Shown: positions 37,227 through 47,001, numbered from the stretch's first letter. The stretch: 64,000 bases of DNA from Sedimentisphaera salicampi (GCF_002117005.1 NZ_CP021023.1:1-64000), one strand, 5' to 3'. A program made the numbers and translations. Notes: generated by a model from the letters alone, not told the origin.

Positions 37227-37326
37227 GGAGTCAGCGAGCTGATTAGATTAGCTCCACCCGCCGATACACTTCAAGCAGCCCGTTATGTTGTTCATTAATT
37301 ATGTTGTTTTTCATAGGAGTTTTAAA

Positions 37327-39516
37327 ATGAATTATTTGAAATTATTATTAGTTATTGCTGTTTCAGTAGCTCTTGTCTCGCCCGGCTTATCTGTTGAAAA
37401 TAACGATCCATGGGAATACACCTATACCGATAATTTCGAAACAGACAAGGCAGTTGATGACAGCTACGACCATTCAGTTTTCTGGCCTGAGGCTGCATTC
37501 CCGCCGGCAGAGCCTTATCTTGTTTACACCAGCATCTATCACACTGATTCGGTGAATCAAAGGGGAGTGCTGTTTAACGATTTCAAGGGTAAGCTTGCGC
37601 ATCTGAATTACTGTTTCCCTCTGGTTTCCGCGCAGAATGCTGATGCGGTAAAGGGCTATATTGAGTTCGATCTGAAGATGGAAGATAATAACGATGATTC
37701 GCAGGTAAGCCGCAGGGGCTATTTCTGCTATTCGGTTTCTTCAGACGGTCATCAATGGACAAAGCCTGCAGCTCTTAAGTCCGGCCACCAGAAACTCGAG
37801 CTTTACTCAGATGAAGGCACGTGCTACATCAGCCTTCGTGGACGTGATGCGTTTATAGATAATCTTTCGGTAGCCCTAAAAGTAGAGCATGATGAGCCTG
37901 ATGTTATAAACGTGCCTGAAGACTACCCAACCATTCAGCAGGCGGTAGATGCTGCTCAGGACGGACAGACTGTTCAAATTGCCCCGGGAACATACTCAGG
38001 CCAGGGAAATGTAAACATCGATCTGCTCGGGAAGGCAATAACAGTGCGCGGGGCAAAAGGACCGAGAGCAACCGTTATAGACTGCTCTGTGATTATGCCT
38101 GCAGTGGAAGACCCGCCGCAAAAGATTATCTCACGAGGTTTCTATGTTCATCAGGGCGAGAGGCGTGATACCGTTATAAGAAATCTTACGATTGAAAACG
38201 GTTTCGTGAGCGGCTCTGAAATCCCAGAAGATGATATGCGTTGGAATTTATCGCCTGAGCATCCGATCGGAGCGGGGATTTACTGCGAGTTTGCAAGCCC
38301 CACAATCAAAAACTGCATTATCACTGACTGTCGCACAGAAATGGGAGCCGGAATTGGCTGTGTTGGCGCCCATCCGGACATCTCATTCAGCAGAGTTCAC
38401 GACTGCAATGCAGGGGGATTCGGCCCTTGCGAATCAGGCGGTTTTGGAGCAGGCATTGGGTTTATAAGGCATTCCTCTCTAAATATAACCAACTGCAGAG
38501 TTGTGAGAAATTCCGCATACTACAACAGCAAAGGAGCAGGGCTCTACTGCCGGAGAAGCAGGGCAAAGATCTACGGTTCAACCTTCAGCAGCAACAGCGC
38601 AGACGGCAATTTGTTAGGCGGCGGCGTTTACTGCGGAACCGGTTCGGAAATGATGCTCAAAAACTGCGTTGTTTCCAACAATCTCGCAAACTGCGGAGCG
38701 GGAATCTTTGCTCATAGGAGGCTGGCGAGCGAGGTTTCTGCTCTTGAGGCCCCCGTTTTTCCCCGCACCTCAATCAGGGTGGAGAATTGTACAGTTGCAA
38801 ACAACAGGCTCGTTAATCCTATGCCGATTTATCCCGGCGCAGGAATACACGCCCGAGCTGCTGATATAAAGGTAAGCAGCTCCATTGTATGGTACAACAG
38901 TCCCACGCAGATTGTGATTTATAAATCTCCCCATAAGTTCCCCGTAACATACTCCAATGTGCAGGGGGGCTATCCAACATCTGAGGCTGTTCTTGATAAT
39001 TACGGGCCGGACGACGGGCTCGAGCCTCTAGCAGGAGACACCACAGACGATTACTACCAGCAGCTCAGCCTCGTTGAATGCCCGGGCAATATCGATAAGG
39101 AGCCGCTGTTTGCAGATCCTGTTCTCCCGATTGTTGACTACCATCTAAAATCTAAAACTGGAAGGTACGTTCCAGGCAGAGTGGTAAGCGCAAGCGGGAA
39201 CGTAAGCCCTGGGCAATGGGTGAAAGATGATGTCCACAGTCCGAGCATTGATTCTGGCAATCCGTTTATGCCTTTCAAAGAGGAGCCTATGCCGAACGGT
39301 TTCAGGCTCAATATGGGAGCCTACGGAAACACAAATCAGGCAAGCAAGAGTATGCCTTGGCACATCCTCGAAAAGGGCGGCTTCGGCGAGGATATCAGAA
39401 GCCCCGATATCAACAAAGACGGCATCATTGATTATGAAGATATTGTGAAGATGGCAGAGCAGTGGCTTCAGGGATTCAAAGGCTACGGAATACAGACACA
39501 TCCCCCGCAAGATTGA
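37327..39516 (+). CDS. Secreted right-handed parallel beta-helix protein with dockerin-like tail
   Basis: 729 residues from the ATG at 37327, preceded by AGGAG (37315-37319); a frame open to 37285 is longer but lacks this site. A signal peptide (LKLLLVIAVSVALVSPGLS) is followed by a domain of about 170 residues of unknown type. Then comes a beta-helix beginning NVPEDYPTIQQAVDAAQDGQ, the usual opening of pectinesterase/NosD-like helices, with coils such as GAGIYCEFASPTIKNCIITD. The C-terminal DINKDGIIDYEDIVKMAEQW is a dockerin-like EF-hand. No polysaccharide lyase catalytic motif was identified, so enzyme activity is not claimed. Confidence 0.85.
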   Translation: MNYLKLLLVIAVSVALVSPGLSVENNDPWEYTYTDNFETDKAVDDSYDHSVFWPEAAFPPAEPYLVYTSIYHTDSVNQRGVLFNDFKGKLAHLNYCFPLVSAQNADAVKGYIEFDLKMEDNNDDSQVSRRGYFCYSVSSDGHQWTKPAALKSGHQKLELYSDEGTCYISLRGRDAFIDNLSVALKVEHDEPDVINVPEDYPTIQQAVDAAQDGQTVQIAPGTYSGQGNVNIDLLGKAITVRGAKGPRATVIDCSVIMPAVEDPPQKIISRGFYVHQGERRDTVIRNLTIENGFVSGSEIPEDDMRWNLSPEHPIGAGIYCEFASPTIKNCIITDCRTEMGAGIGCVGAHPDISFSRVHDCNAGGFGPCESGGFGAGIGFIRHSSLNITNCRVVRNSAYYNSKGAGLYCRRSRAKIYGSTFSSNSADGNLLGGGVYCGTGSEMMLKNCVVSNNLANCGAGIFAHRRLASEVSALEAPVFPRTSIRVENCTVANNRLVNPMPIYPGAGIHARAADIKVSSSIVWYNSPTQIVIYKSPHKFPVTYSNVQGGYPTSEAVLDNYGPDDGLEPLAGDTTDDYYQQLSLVECPGNIDKEPLFADPVLPIVDYHLKSKTGRYVPGRVVSASGNVSPGQWVKDDVHSPSIDSGNPFMPFKEEPMPNGFRLNMGAYGNTNQASKSMPWHILEKGGFGEDIRSPDINKDGIIDYEDIVKMAEQWLQGFKGYGIQTHPPQD

Positions 39517-39531
39517 TTTTGTTAACTGAAA

Positions 39532-39557
39532 AAGGGCAGCCGATTTGTGCTGCCCTT
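39532..39557. terminator. Bidirectional terminator between the beta-helix gene and trmO
   Basis: A 9-bp stem AAGGGCAGC / GCTGCCCTT with an 8-base loop lies between convergent genes. The plus strand continues GCTGATTTT and the minus strand gives TTTTTC. Confidence 0.75.
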
Positions 39558-39619
39558 GCTGATTTTCCGGCCTTCCGGAACAAGCGGGAGAGCTCCCTGC
39601 TTTAATGCTTGTGATGTGT

Positions 39620-40096
39620 TCAGCGGTCTCCGGATTTGCTTTTGTTCATCCCGTTCACCTTCCCCTCAAGCCAGCCGAGCCTGATATCTCCCTGTGGATT
39701 CAATTCCGGCACATACGGCTTTATATCGAGCACTGGGCTGGCCTCTGCCATATCGATGCCCGCGATGTGCAGCTCTCCTCCTTCCATGCTGATAAGCCGA
39801 ACCACCGATACGCCGATTGGATTCGGCCGGTATGGGCTTCTCGTAGCGAATACCCCATGCCGCCGGCCGTCCCAAGGGGGATGAGCCTTCAGGCTCGGCT
39901 GGCTTACTCTGTGCAGATGAAAAACCACAACAATATGGCTGAACCCCTCCAAATCCTCCAGCCCGGGCAAATATTCATCAAATATCTCAATCCTGCCGGC
40001 GAGCTCAGATGCCCCCGCCGCCTGACGCGGAACCCCTGTCCCGTCTTTAAATTCGGTATGTATCCTCCCAATCGGTCTGTATCGTATCTCTTCCAT
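39620..40096 (-). CDS. trmO: tRNA (t6A37) N6-methyltransferase TrmO/TsaA family
   Basis: 158-residue protein of the UPF0066/VirR family, whose characterised member TrmO adds a methyl group to N6-threonylcarbamoyladenosine 37 of tRNA-Thr using SAM. Visible motifs are the N-terminal YRPIGRIHTEF, FSHIVVVFHLHRV, GVFATRSPYRPNPIGVS (the family signature) and LDIKPYVPELN. A plus-strand frame of 193 codons overlapping it looks like an antisense shadow. It ends the glycan region and is divergent from the helicase gene. Confidence 0.9.
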   Translation of the reverse strand: MEEIRYRPIGRIHTEFKDGTGVPRQAAGASELAGRIEIFDEYLPGLEDLEGFSHIVVVFHLHRVSQPSLKAHPPWDGRRHGVFATRSPYRPNPIGVSVVRLISMEGGELHIAGIDMAEASPVLDIKPYVPELNPQGDIRLGWLEGKVNGMNKSKSGDR

Positions 40097-40207
40097 AAAA
40101 CCTGCCTTCTAAAAGACTCAAAAATAAATTATGGGGAAGTGTTTGTTATGCTACCACCCTTATCTTTACAGTCAAGCATAGCATGAATTTTAGACATTAT
40201 TAATGTT

Positions 40208-40235
40208 TTGCAAAAAATATACAGAATGTTATTAT
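40208..40235 (+). promoter_or_regulatory. Predicted promoter of the helicase/ATPase pair
   Basis: TTGCAA (40208-40213) and TATTAT (40230-40235) are spaced by 16 bases, 45 bases ahead of the GTG start. GGAG (40270-40273) is the ribosome-binding site. Confidence 0.5.
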
Positions 40236-40280
40236 ATTAAAATAAAAGAAATAATCTTATTTTGTTAGTGGAGATTAAAC

Positions 40281-43200
40281 GTGAATAGTAGCGAAATTGA
40301 ATTGAAGATTCAGGAAATACTTTCCCAAACTACCGTGCAGCTAGCCTCATTTCTCAGTGAGGAATTAGCCGATATTTCTGAAGATTACTGGAGAGAAATT
40401 GTAAGACCATCTTTAACATATCCGCAAAAAATGTTGGTAGATCAAAAAGGAGTAACCTCTTTAGATGGATTAGATTTATCTGCGCTTCTGCGAATACTTG
40501 ACAGAAACTGGTTCGATTTATCAGGAGAATTCAATTTTTCAAAAGAGCAGCGAAACTACTTGAAGGAAATGCAGTCTATTCGTAATCGGTGGGCTCATAA
40601 AACCGCAGAGAAATTGGATTTGGAAGATTATTATAGAGACTTGGATACTATTCAGCGTTTTGTTTCTTTTATCAGCAGCAATTCTGAGTTAAAAGAATTC
40701 ATCCAAAATTACAAGGCTCAGCTACAATCCTTAGCTGCTGAGAAGGCGGAACCTGTTGATAAAACTGAAGCCAAGAATAGTACGAATTTTTCAATAAACG
40801 AATTCGTTTGTCTAAAATCATCTCCCGAAAAAAAAGGCGTAATATTAGAAATAGATGATTCAAAAGAAGAAACCCGCTATCAGATATTTATAGATTCTAA
40901 AAAGAGCTGGTTTTATGAATCTCAGCTATTTCGAGAGCCTGAAAAAGAGGAGATTAATTTCTTAACATCTGAAGAATTCAATTCAAATCTCTCCTCCATT
41001 CTCATAAGGGATCCTTCCTTTTCAAAGCTTTATTCGCTTAACTCAGCTCGAATTGATTTTATTCCTTATCAGTTCCGCCCGGTTCTCAAGCTTATGAGAT
41101 CAGATCGTCCCAGATTGCTTATAGCAGATGGGGTTGGAGTGGGAAAAACTATTGAAGCAGGGCTTATTATAAAGGAGCTTCAAGCGAGGAACAAGATTGA
41201 ATCTGTTCTCATTATATGCCCGAAGCCGTTGATAACTGAAAAAAAGTGGGAAAATGAAATGAGGAGATTTGAGGAAAAATTTTCCCCGCTTGATGGGCCC
41301 ATGATGAGGAATTGCATAAAAGAAACAAATTTGGAAGGCCAGTGGCCCCAGCAGTATGAGAAGGCAATCATTCCTTTTTCTCTGTTTGATGAAAAGCTGT
41401 TGTATGGTTCTGAAGGAAAGAAAAGAAAGAGAAAAAAGCAGGGCCTGCTTGATCTTGATCCGCCGCCAAAGTTTGATTTAGTGATCGTTGATGAGGCCCA
41501 CAAAATAAAGAACCAAAGCACCTATACACATCAGGCAACACGGTTTTTCTGTGATAATGCCGAAGCAGTTATATTTCTCACGGCAACTCCAATACAATTA
41601 GGCGGCAACGATTTATTTACCTTGCTGAACGTTATAAGGCCTGATCTTGTGATCGATGAAAACACCTATCAATCAATGATTGCCCCGAATCCCAAAATAC
41701 ACAAAGCAGTTAGTATTCTGAGGGCTCAGGAAAAAGACTGGCAATCTCAGGCTAAAGATTTACTCGAACAGGCAGCTCATACAGAGTGGGGCAGTTCAGT
41801 TATTAAAAATAAGCCCGAATTTTTAGAGATTCAGGAAAAGCTGGCTAAAAATAATTTGTCTCCAGAGCAGCGGGTGGATTTGATACGTGATATTGAAGAG
41901 CTGAATACATTTTCCGATATGATAAACAGAACCAGAAGGAGGGATATTGGAAGTTTTACAGTCCGGGAGCCTAAAACTATAGAAGCTGAGTTTACTCCTG
42001 AACAAAAAAAGGTGCATGATAAGGTTCTTGAGATACAGGCAGATGTTCTATCCTTGATTCATGATAATCAGAACATCAAGTTTATGATGAGCACAATACT
42101 GCGTCAGGCAGCAAGCTGCATCAACGGGCTTGTACCGTTTCTAAAAGATATTCTTACACGCAATTTATCCGAAATCGAAGAACTCGCCTTTCTTAATGAG
42201 TGGGATGCTTTGAAAATCGCTAAGATTCCTCAAGACATCAGAAAAATCATATCAAAAGCTGAAAACCTTGGAAGCAAGGATCCAAAATTGGAATCTCTCT
42301 TGAAAATTGTATCTGAAAAGCAAAGCGATGAAAACAACCGGATTATAGTCTTCTCAACATTCCGCCATACTTTGAAATACCTATACACAAATCTGATTGA
42401 AAACGGCGTTAGAGTTGGCCTTGTAAACGGAGATACCCCTGTAGAAGAGAGGATATGGCTTAGAGAATGTTTTGAGATGGACAGAAAAAGCGATGATGCT
42501 GTGGATGTGCTTTTGTTCAGCGAAATTGGCTGCGAGGGTCTGGATTATCAATTTTGTGATTGTATGGTTAATTACGACCTCCCATGGAATCCAATGAAAA
42601 TAGAGCAGAGGATTGGCCGAATAGACAGAAATGGTCAGCAGAGCGAAAAAGTTCTGATCTACAATATGATAACAAAAGATACTGTTGACGCTGCAATATA
42701 TGAACGCTGCCTTAAAAGGATAGGAGTTTTTGAAAGTACGCTTGGAGCAGGTGAAGAGATTCTCGGCGAGATCAGCCAGCAAATTCAGGGAATTGCCGAA
42801 GATTACCAGCTAACTGAGCAGCAGCGAAATGATAAACTTCAGCAGCTTGCCGACAACAAAATAAGGGAAATACAGGAACAGAAAAGGCTTGAAGACCGTC
42901 AGGCTGAATTTTTCGGAGTAAACTTGCCTCAGAAACAAATTGATGATGAAATAAAACACGCCACAAGTTTATGGCTTTCTCCCGAAGCCGTCCAGAGGCT
43001 TGTAACAAATTATATTCGCAAGGCTGCCGGCGAAATGGCAAGCAGTGAATTCATACTCGGTGAAGGAATTGAAAAAACACTGCGCCTTTCTGAGAATGTG
43101 AGAAGAAAGCTGCTTGAAGATTATAGGCAGATGCCTAAGGGCAAAAGCACAGTTGAACGCCCTTGGGAGAATTGGCTTAGCGGCGACAATCCAATGCTTA

Positions 43201-43829
43201 AAATTACATTTGATATCAGATGCGCCGCGGATAAAAGGAATGTAACTTTGATTTCTCCCCAACATCCTTTGGTAAGGCAGGCTGCTGCTAAGCTTGAAAT
43301 TACAGATAAGCCTGTAGCCTGTCTGGAAGTTTGCCAGAGCGGGATAACCTCTGGGGATTATCCTTTCGCAGTTTATAAATGGGTTTATACCGGCATTACC
43401 AAAAAAACCGAACTTATGCCGATCGCCTCTTCTAAAGAAGTAACAGAAAATCTTGAAGAGCTTCTCGCTCAGGCCTGTGATTTTGATTATGAAACTCAAA
43501 TCACAGATTATTCGTTATGGGAAGACATCGAGAGCAGCCATTATAAGCTTTGGAGTTTTGCAAGGCATAGGCATATCGAAAATGTTAGGAGTAATGCTGA
43601 ATACAAGGAAAAAAGTCTTTCTGTAAGCCACAAAGCGAGAGTGAGCAGATATCAGGATATAATCAATAATGCTGATGATGATAAAATAATTCGAATGAGA
43701 ACAAGCGAATTGAAATCAGCAGAAATGGATTATAAACAAAAAATCGAAGAAATACAGGCAGCCCCTCAACGAGCCGATTTAAACAGTGATATAGTAGCAT
43801 ACGGTATTTTAAGAGTGAAGGAGTGTTGA
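40281..43829 (+). CDS. HEPN-SNF2 helicase, candidate defence protein
   Basis: 1182 residues. The N-terminal Swt1-like HEPN domain (about 1-150) keeps the RNase motif Rx4H as RNRWAH (101-106). A small SH3-like segment follows (about 172-222). The SNF2/RapA helicase has Walker A GVGVGKT (284-290), DEAH (404-407) and TAT (434-436). Its second lobe includes VFSTFRHTLKYL, SEIGCEGLDYQ and the motif VI QRIGRIDRNGQ. A long C-terminal region follows with helical linkers. The helicase may move on DNA or remodel a complex while the HEPN part cuts RNA; both roles are inference. GTG start with GGAG at spacing 7. The next gene starts one base after the stop. Confidence 0.85.
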   Translation: MNSSEIELKIQEILSQTTVQLASFLSEELADISEDYWREIVRPSLTYPQKMLVDQKGVTSLDGLDLSALLRILDRNWFDLSGEFNFSKEQRNYLKEMQSIRNRWAHKTAEKLDLEDYYRDLDTIQRFVSFISSNSELKEFIQNYKAQLQSLAAEKAEPVDKTEAKNSTNFSINEFVCLKSSPEKKGVILEIDDSKEETRYQIFIDSKKSWFYESQLFREPEKEEINFLTSEEFNSNLSSILIRDPSFSKLYSLNSARIDFIPYQFRPVLKLMRSDRPRLLIADGVGVGKTIEAGLIIKELQARNKIESVLIICPKPLITEKKWENEMRRFEEKFSPLDGPMMRNCIKETNLEGQWPQQYEKAIIPFSLFDEKLLYGSEGKKRKRKKQGLLDLDPPPKFDLVIVDEAHKIKNQSTYTHQATRFFCDNAEAVIFLTATPIQLGGNDLFTLLNVIRPDLVIDENTYQSMIAPNPKIHKAVSILRAQEKDWQSQAKDLLEQAAHTEWGSSVIKNKPEFLEIQEKLAKNNLSPEQRVDLIRDIEELNTFSDMINRTRRRDIGSFTVREPKTIEAEFTPEQKKVHDKVLEIQADVLSLIHDNQNIKFMMSTILRQAASCINGLVPFLKDILTRNLSEIEELAFLNEWDALKIAKIPQDIRKIISKAENLGSKDPKLESLLKIVSEKQSDENNRIIVFSTFRHTLKYLYTNLIENGVRVGLVNGDTPVEERIWLRECFEMDRKSDDAVDVLLFSEIGCEGLDYQFCDCMVNYDLPWNPMKIEQRIGRIDRNGQQSEKVLIYNMITKDTVDAAIYERCLKRIGVFESTLGAGEEILGEISQQIQGIAEDYQLTEQQRNDKLQQLADNKIREIQEQKRLEDRQAEFFGVNLPQKQIDDEIKHATSLWLSPEAVQRLVTNYIRKAAGEMASSEFILGEGIEKTLRLSENVRRKLLEDYRQMPKGKSTVERPWENWLSGDNPMLKITFDIRCAADKRNVTLISPQHPLVRQAAAKLEITDKPVACLEVCQSGITSGDYPFAVYKWVYTGITKKTELMPIASSKEVTENLEELLAQACDFDYETQITDYSLWEDIESSHYKLWSFARHRHIENVRSNAEYKEKSLSVSHKARVSRYQDIINNADDDKIIRMRTSELKSAEMDYKQKIEEIQAAPQRADLNSDIVAYGILRVKEC

Positions 43830-43830
43830 A

Positions 43831-46800
43831 ATGAAGTCTTTTGAAGATTTGACTGCAAAACGTAAGAATTGGGTTGAGGCAAACCGTGAGAATGGTTTTG
43901 AAGAGGGTATCACAAATCTCTTAAGGGAGCTTTATCCTGATAATGCGCATTTCATATATGAATTACTGCAGAACGCAGAAGACGCTCAGGCTTCAAGTAT
44001 TAATTTCAACTTATATGCCGATAAACTTATAGTAAGGCATAACGGGAGAAGGCAGTTTGATTATAATGATGTAGAATCTATTACCAGCATAGGAAAAAGT
44101 ACGAAATCATCTGATGCAACAGCCATAGGAGAATTTGGGGTAGGTTTCAAGGCTGTATTCTCTTATACAAATACTCCTCGCGTCTATTCAAAGGATTATA
44201 ATTTTCAAATTAGTGATCTTGTAGTTCCCGAACAGGTGCTTGAGAGGAAGGGGATCGGCAATGAGACTGTTTTTGAATTCCCTTTCAATAATCCTTATAA
44301 ACCTAATGAAAAAGCGTTTCAGGAAATAGAAAAAGGCTTGTACGATTTGAAAGAAAATACGCTTCTGTTCTTAACTAATATCAAAAGCATTAACTTCTAC
44401 ATTGATTCAGAAGAACGCATAGAAGGCAGTCTCAAGAGTGAAATGGGGAAAGACAACATCCTAAGGCTTTCCCGAGAAATAAATGATGAGATATCAACAG
44501 ATTACTGGCTCAGATTCCAGAAAAAAGACATTCCTGTAGAAGATGAGAAGGGGGGAACAAAAAACTGCACTGTTGCAGTTGCCTATAAACTCGAAAAAAT
44601 AGAAACAGAAAACAAGAAGGGAGTTAAGGCCACCAGATACAAGATAGTACCCTATGAAGACGCAGGAGTATCAATATATTTTCCAGCAGTTAAGGAAACA
44701 ACCGGGCTGAAATTTCAGATTCATGCCCCATTCGCATCAACTGTAGCAAGGGACAGCGTCCGAGACTGTGAGGAAAATGAAAGATTGGTTGAGTATTTGG
44801 CAGATTTGATTGCTGAAAAAATGGCCGATATTAAAAAATTAAAAATGCTCGATATCGATTTCCTGTCGATCTTACCTTCCTCTAAAATGGCTATAGAAGA
44901 TTTTTATGAGCCTATTAGAGAAAGGCTGATTGAAGAATTTGATGAAAAAGAATTGCTGCCTATGAGAGCTGGTGGGTATTCAAAGGCTGGGGATGTTTAC
45001 CGAGGCTCTGAAGAGATGGGTGGCTTGATTTCAGATGCTGATTTAGCTGGTCTGCAGGATTGCAGCAGTAAAAAACCTCTCTGGGTTAAAAGTCCACCCA
45101 AAATTAACGATTTTTTAAGTATGTTAGACGTTTCATCTTTTACTCCTGCTAATTTGTTAATTATAGCTTTCAATCCCGAAAAATTGCCCAAGCTTATTGA
45201 GATTATGGAAAAAAAGGTTCCAGCTGACCATCTTAAATTATACGACTTAATCTATAAGGCTACTAAAAGTAAAGAAGAACCTGTAATAATAAATGGGAAG
45301 TTACAAGAAATTCCGATTATTCTAACGCAAGATTGGGAATACAAATCTGGTAGTGTGTGCTATTTTAAAAACACGGATTATGAATTGAATGAGGGGCGTT
45401 ATTTCATAAATGATGAAGTAATAAATGATGAAAATCCCGCCAAAAGGGAAGCGAATGAAATTTTACTGCGTAATTTTGGTGTGCAGGAATTTGTTTTTGA
45501 AGAGCTTGTAAAAAATATTCTTGAAGATAAATACGATCGCCCTGATTTAGCTATTGATAACAAACATTACGCGAAGGATCTTAAGCTTTTCATGGAATTG
45601 ACACAAGAAGACAGGTATAATCGTAATTATCTTAAAGATTTGTTCAGTAAGTATTACATATTTAAGGTTAATGAAGACACATGGTGCAAGCCATCAGAGA
45701 TTTTTATTGATAGTCCCTTGTCGGAAACAGGCTTAAGCGAATATTTTAATTTATTAAAAAAATATTCAGACAAGTATTCATTTTCAAATACTGAGCAGTA
45801 TCGAAATGAAGTTGCAAAAAAACATAAGTTGCCTTATGAAATGACTGATTTATTGAATTGCAGTGAATCTGAACTGTTTGTTTTTGCAAACAAAGCTGGT
45901 TGCAAAACCGATTTAGAAGTCTTTAAGGACGAAGGTTCTGAATATAAACATTTTTATGTTGAAACACGAGATAGATCTATGACTGAATATATATTCGAAT
46001 CTGTAAAAAGTTTGGCATTGGCGAAATTGTTATGGAGGTTTATTTCTAATTTGTCCAGTGAGGCTCTTTATGAATGGTCAAGACCAGACGGAAGATATAA
46101 TTTTGAAAGATCGTATAAGCCTAAAGTTGTGGATGGCGAGATTGTCAAAAAGTTCAGAGCTTCTGCTATATTGAAGCCAGCCTCGGATAATTCTTGGGTT
46201 CCTCAAAAAACTAAAAATGGTTTTACCTTTGTTTTGCCAAGAGAAGCTTCAAAGGAAATGTTGCCTGAAGATTTATGTGATTATCCCAAAAATAATTGGC
46301 TAGAAGTCGTAGAATTTGGAAAAACTTTATATGAAGAAGAAAAAAAACGCCATCAGGAAAAACGCAAAGAAGAAGAGTTTGAAAAAATCTTAAAAGATAA
46401 ATATGGCATTTCATTATCTCAATTAAAAAAGTTAATACCCAGTGGTAATACTCAAGTCAGCTCTATTACCTCCCATTCATCAGGCACTGTTGAATTCCCT
46501 GAAAGAAAAGCCTACAATTGCGAAAGGCGTATGAATAAAATCATAGATGATTATAATTCAGCTCCAGTGAAGGAATACAAAATGGTTGAGATAAGCCAGA
46601 GGATTTCAAGGTCTTCTTCTGACCCTAAATCGTATTTATCAGATCAGTATACAAACATTGATGATTTTTTAGTGTGTCAAATATGCAAAGAGGAAATGCC
46701 GAAGAAAAAATATAATGATTATTATTTTGAAGCAGTTGAAGCATTTGATAACGATATAATCAAAAAAGAGCATGAAGCCCCATATCTTGCCCTTTGCCCT

Positions 46801-47001
46801 GTTTGCGCTGCCAAATATAAAGAGTTTATAAAAAAGGGCAGGAACGGCGAATTGAAAGAGCTCAGAGATAAACTTTTATCGTTAGATGATAACGATTTAG
46901 AAGTTTCTATAACTCTTAGCGAAAGTGATACCGTCCCGACTATACGATTTACTCAGCAGCATTTGATAGATATCAAGGCTGTGCTTAGCCAGGAATCTTA
47001 A
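43831..47001 (+). CDS. Sacsin/HSP90-type ATPase protein with C-terminal zinc motif, candidate defence protein
   Basis: 1056 residues. The N-terminal GHKL ATPase domain of the sacsin type has N-box YELLQNAEDAQ (43-53, Glu44/Asn48/Asp51) and VRHNG (68-72) in place of the usual DNG. The glycine-rich lid is GKSTKS...IGEFGVGFKAVF (89-110). A long, unclassified middle follows, then a charged helix (EEEKKRHQEKRKEEEFEKI). Near the C-terminus CQICKEE and LCPVCAAKYKEF give a CxxC/CxxC zinc-binding pair that resembles an HNH treble clef but lacks a visible catalytic His. It is coupled to the HEPN helicase gene. The middle is much richer in A+T than the ends. Not recognised as a named defence system. Confidence 0.82.
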   Translation: MKSFEDLTAKRKNWVEANRENGFEEGITNLLRELYPDNAHFIYELLQNAEDAQASSINFNLYADKLIVRHNGRRQFDYNDVESITSIGKSTKSSDATAIGEFGVGFKAVFSYTNTPRVYSKDYNFQISDLVVPEQVLERKGIGNETVFEFPFNNPYKPNEKAFQEIEKGLYDLKENTLLFLTNIKSINFYIDSEERIEGSLKSEMGKDNILRLSREINDEISTDYWLRFQKKDIPVEDEKGGTKNCTVAVAYKLEKIETENKKGVKATRYKIVPYEDAGVSIYFPAVKETTGLKFQIHAPFASTVARDSVRDCEENERLVEYLADLIAEKMADIKKLKMLDIDFLSILPSSKMAIEDFYEPIRERLIEEFDEKELLPMRAGGYSKAGDVYRGSEEMGGLISDADLAGLQDCSSKKPLWVKSPPKINDFLSMLDVSSFTPANLLIIAFNPEKLPKLIEIMEKKVPADHLKLYDLIYKATKSKEEPVIINGKLQEIPIILTQDWEYKSGSVCYFKNTDYELNEGRYFINDEVINDENPAKREANEILLRNFGVQEFVFEELVKNILEDKYDRPDLAIDNKHYAKDLKLFMELTQEDRYNRNYLKDLFSKYYIFKVNEDTWCKPSEIFIDSPLSETGLSEYFNLLKKYSDKYSFSNTEQYRNEVAKKHKLPYEMTDLLNCSESELFVFANKAGCKTDLEVFKDEGSEYKHFYVETRDRSMTEYIFESVKSLALAKLLWRFISNLSSEALYEWSRPDGRYNFERSYKPKVVDGEIVKKFRASAILKPASDNSWVPQKTKNGFTFVLPREASKEMLPEDLCDYPKNNWLEVVEFGKTLYEEEKKRHQEKRKEEEFEKILKDKYGISLSQLKKLIPSGNTQVSSITSHSSGTVEFPERKAYNCERRMNKIIDDYNSAPVKEYKMVEISQRISRSSSDPKSYLSDQYTNIDDFLVCQICKEEMPKKKYNDYYFEAVEAFDNDIIKKEHEAPYLALCPVCAAKYKEFIKKGRNGELKELRDKLLSLDDNDLEVSITLSESDTVPTIRFTQQHLIDIKAVLSQES

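Noticed and set aside
39605-40186. Plus-strand open frame of 193 codons over trmO
   Set aside because: It is antisense to a clearly conserved TrmO family protein and its translation has no recognisable domain.
40150-40190. ATGCTA / TAGCAT inverted repeat ahead of the helicase gene
   Set aside because: Arms of 6 bp with a long spacer are expected by chance in such sequence.
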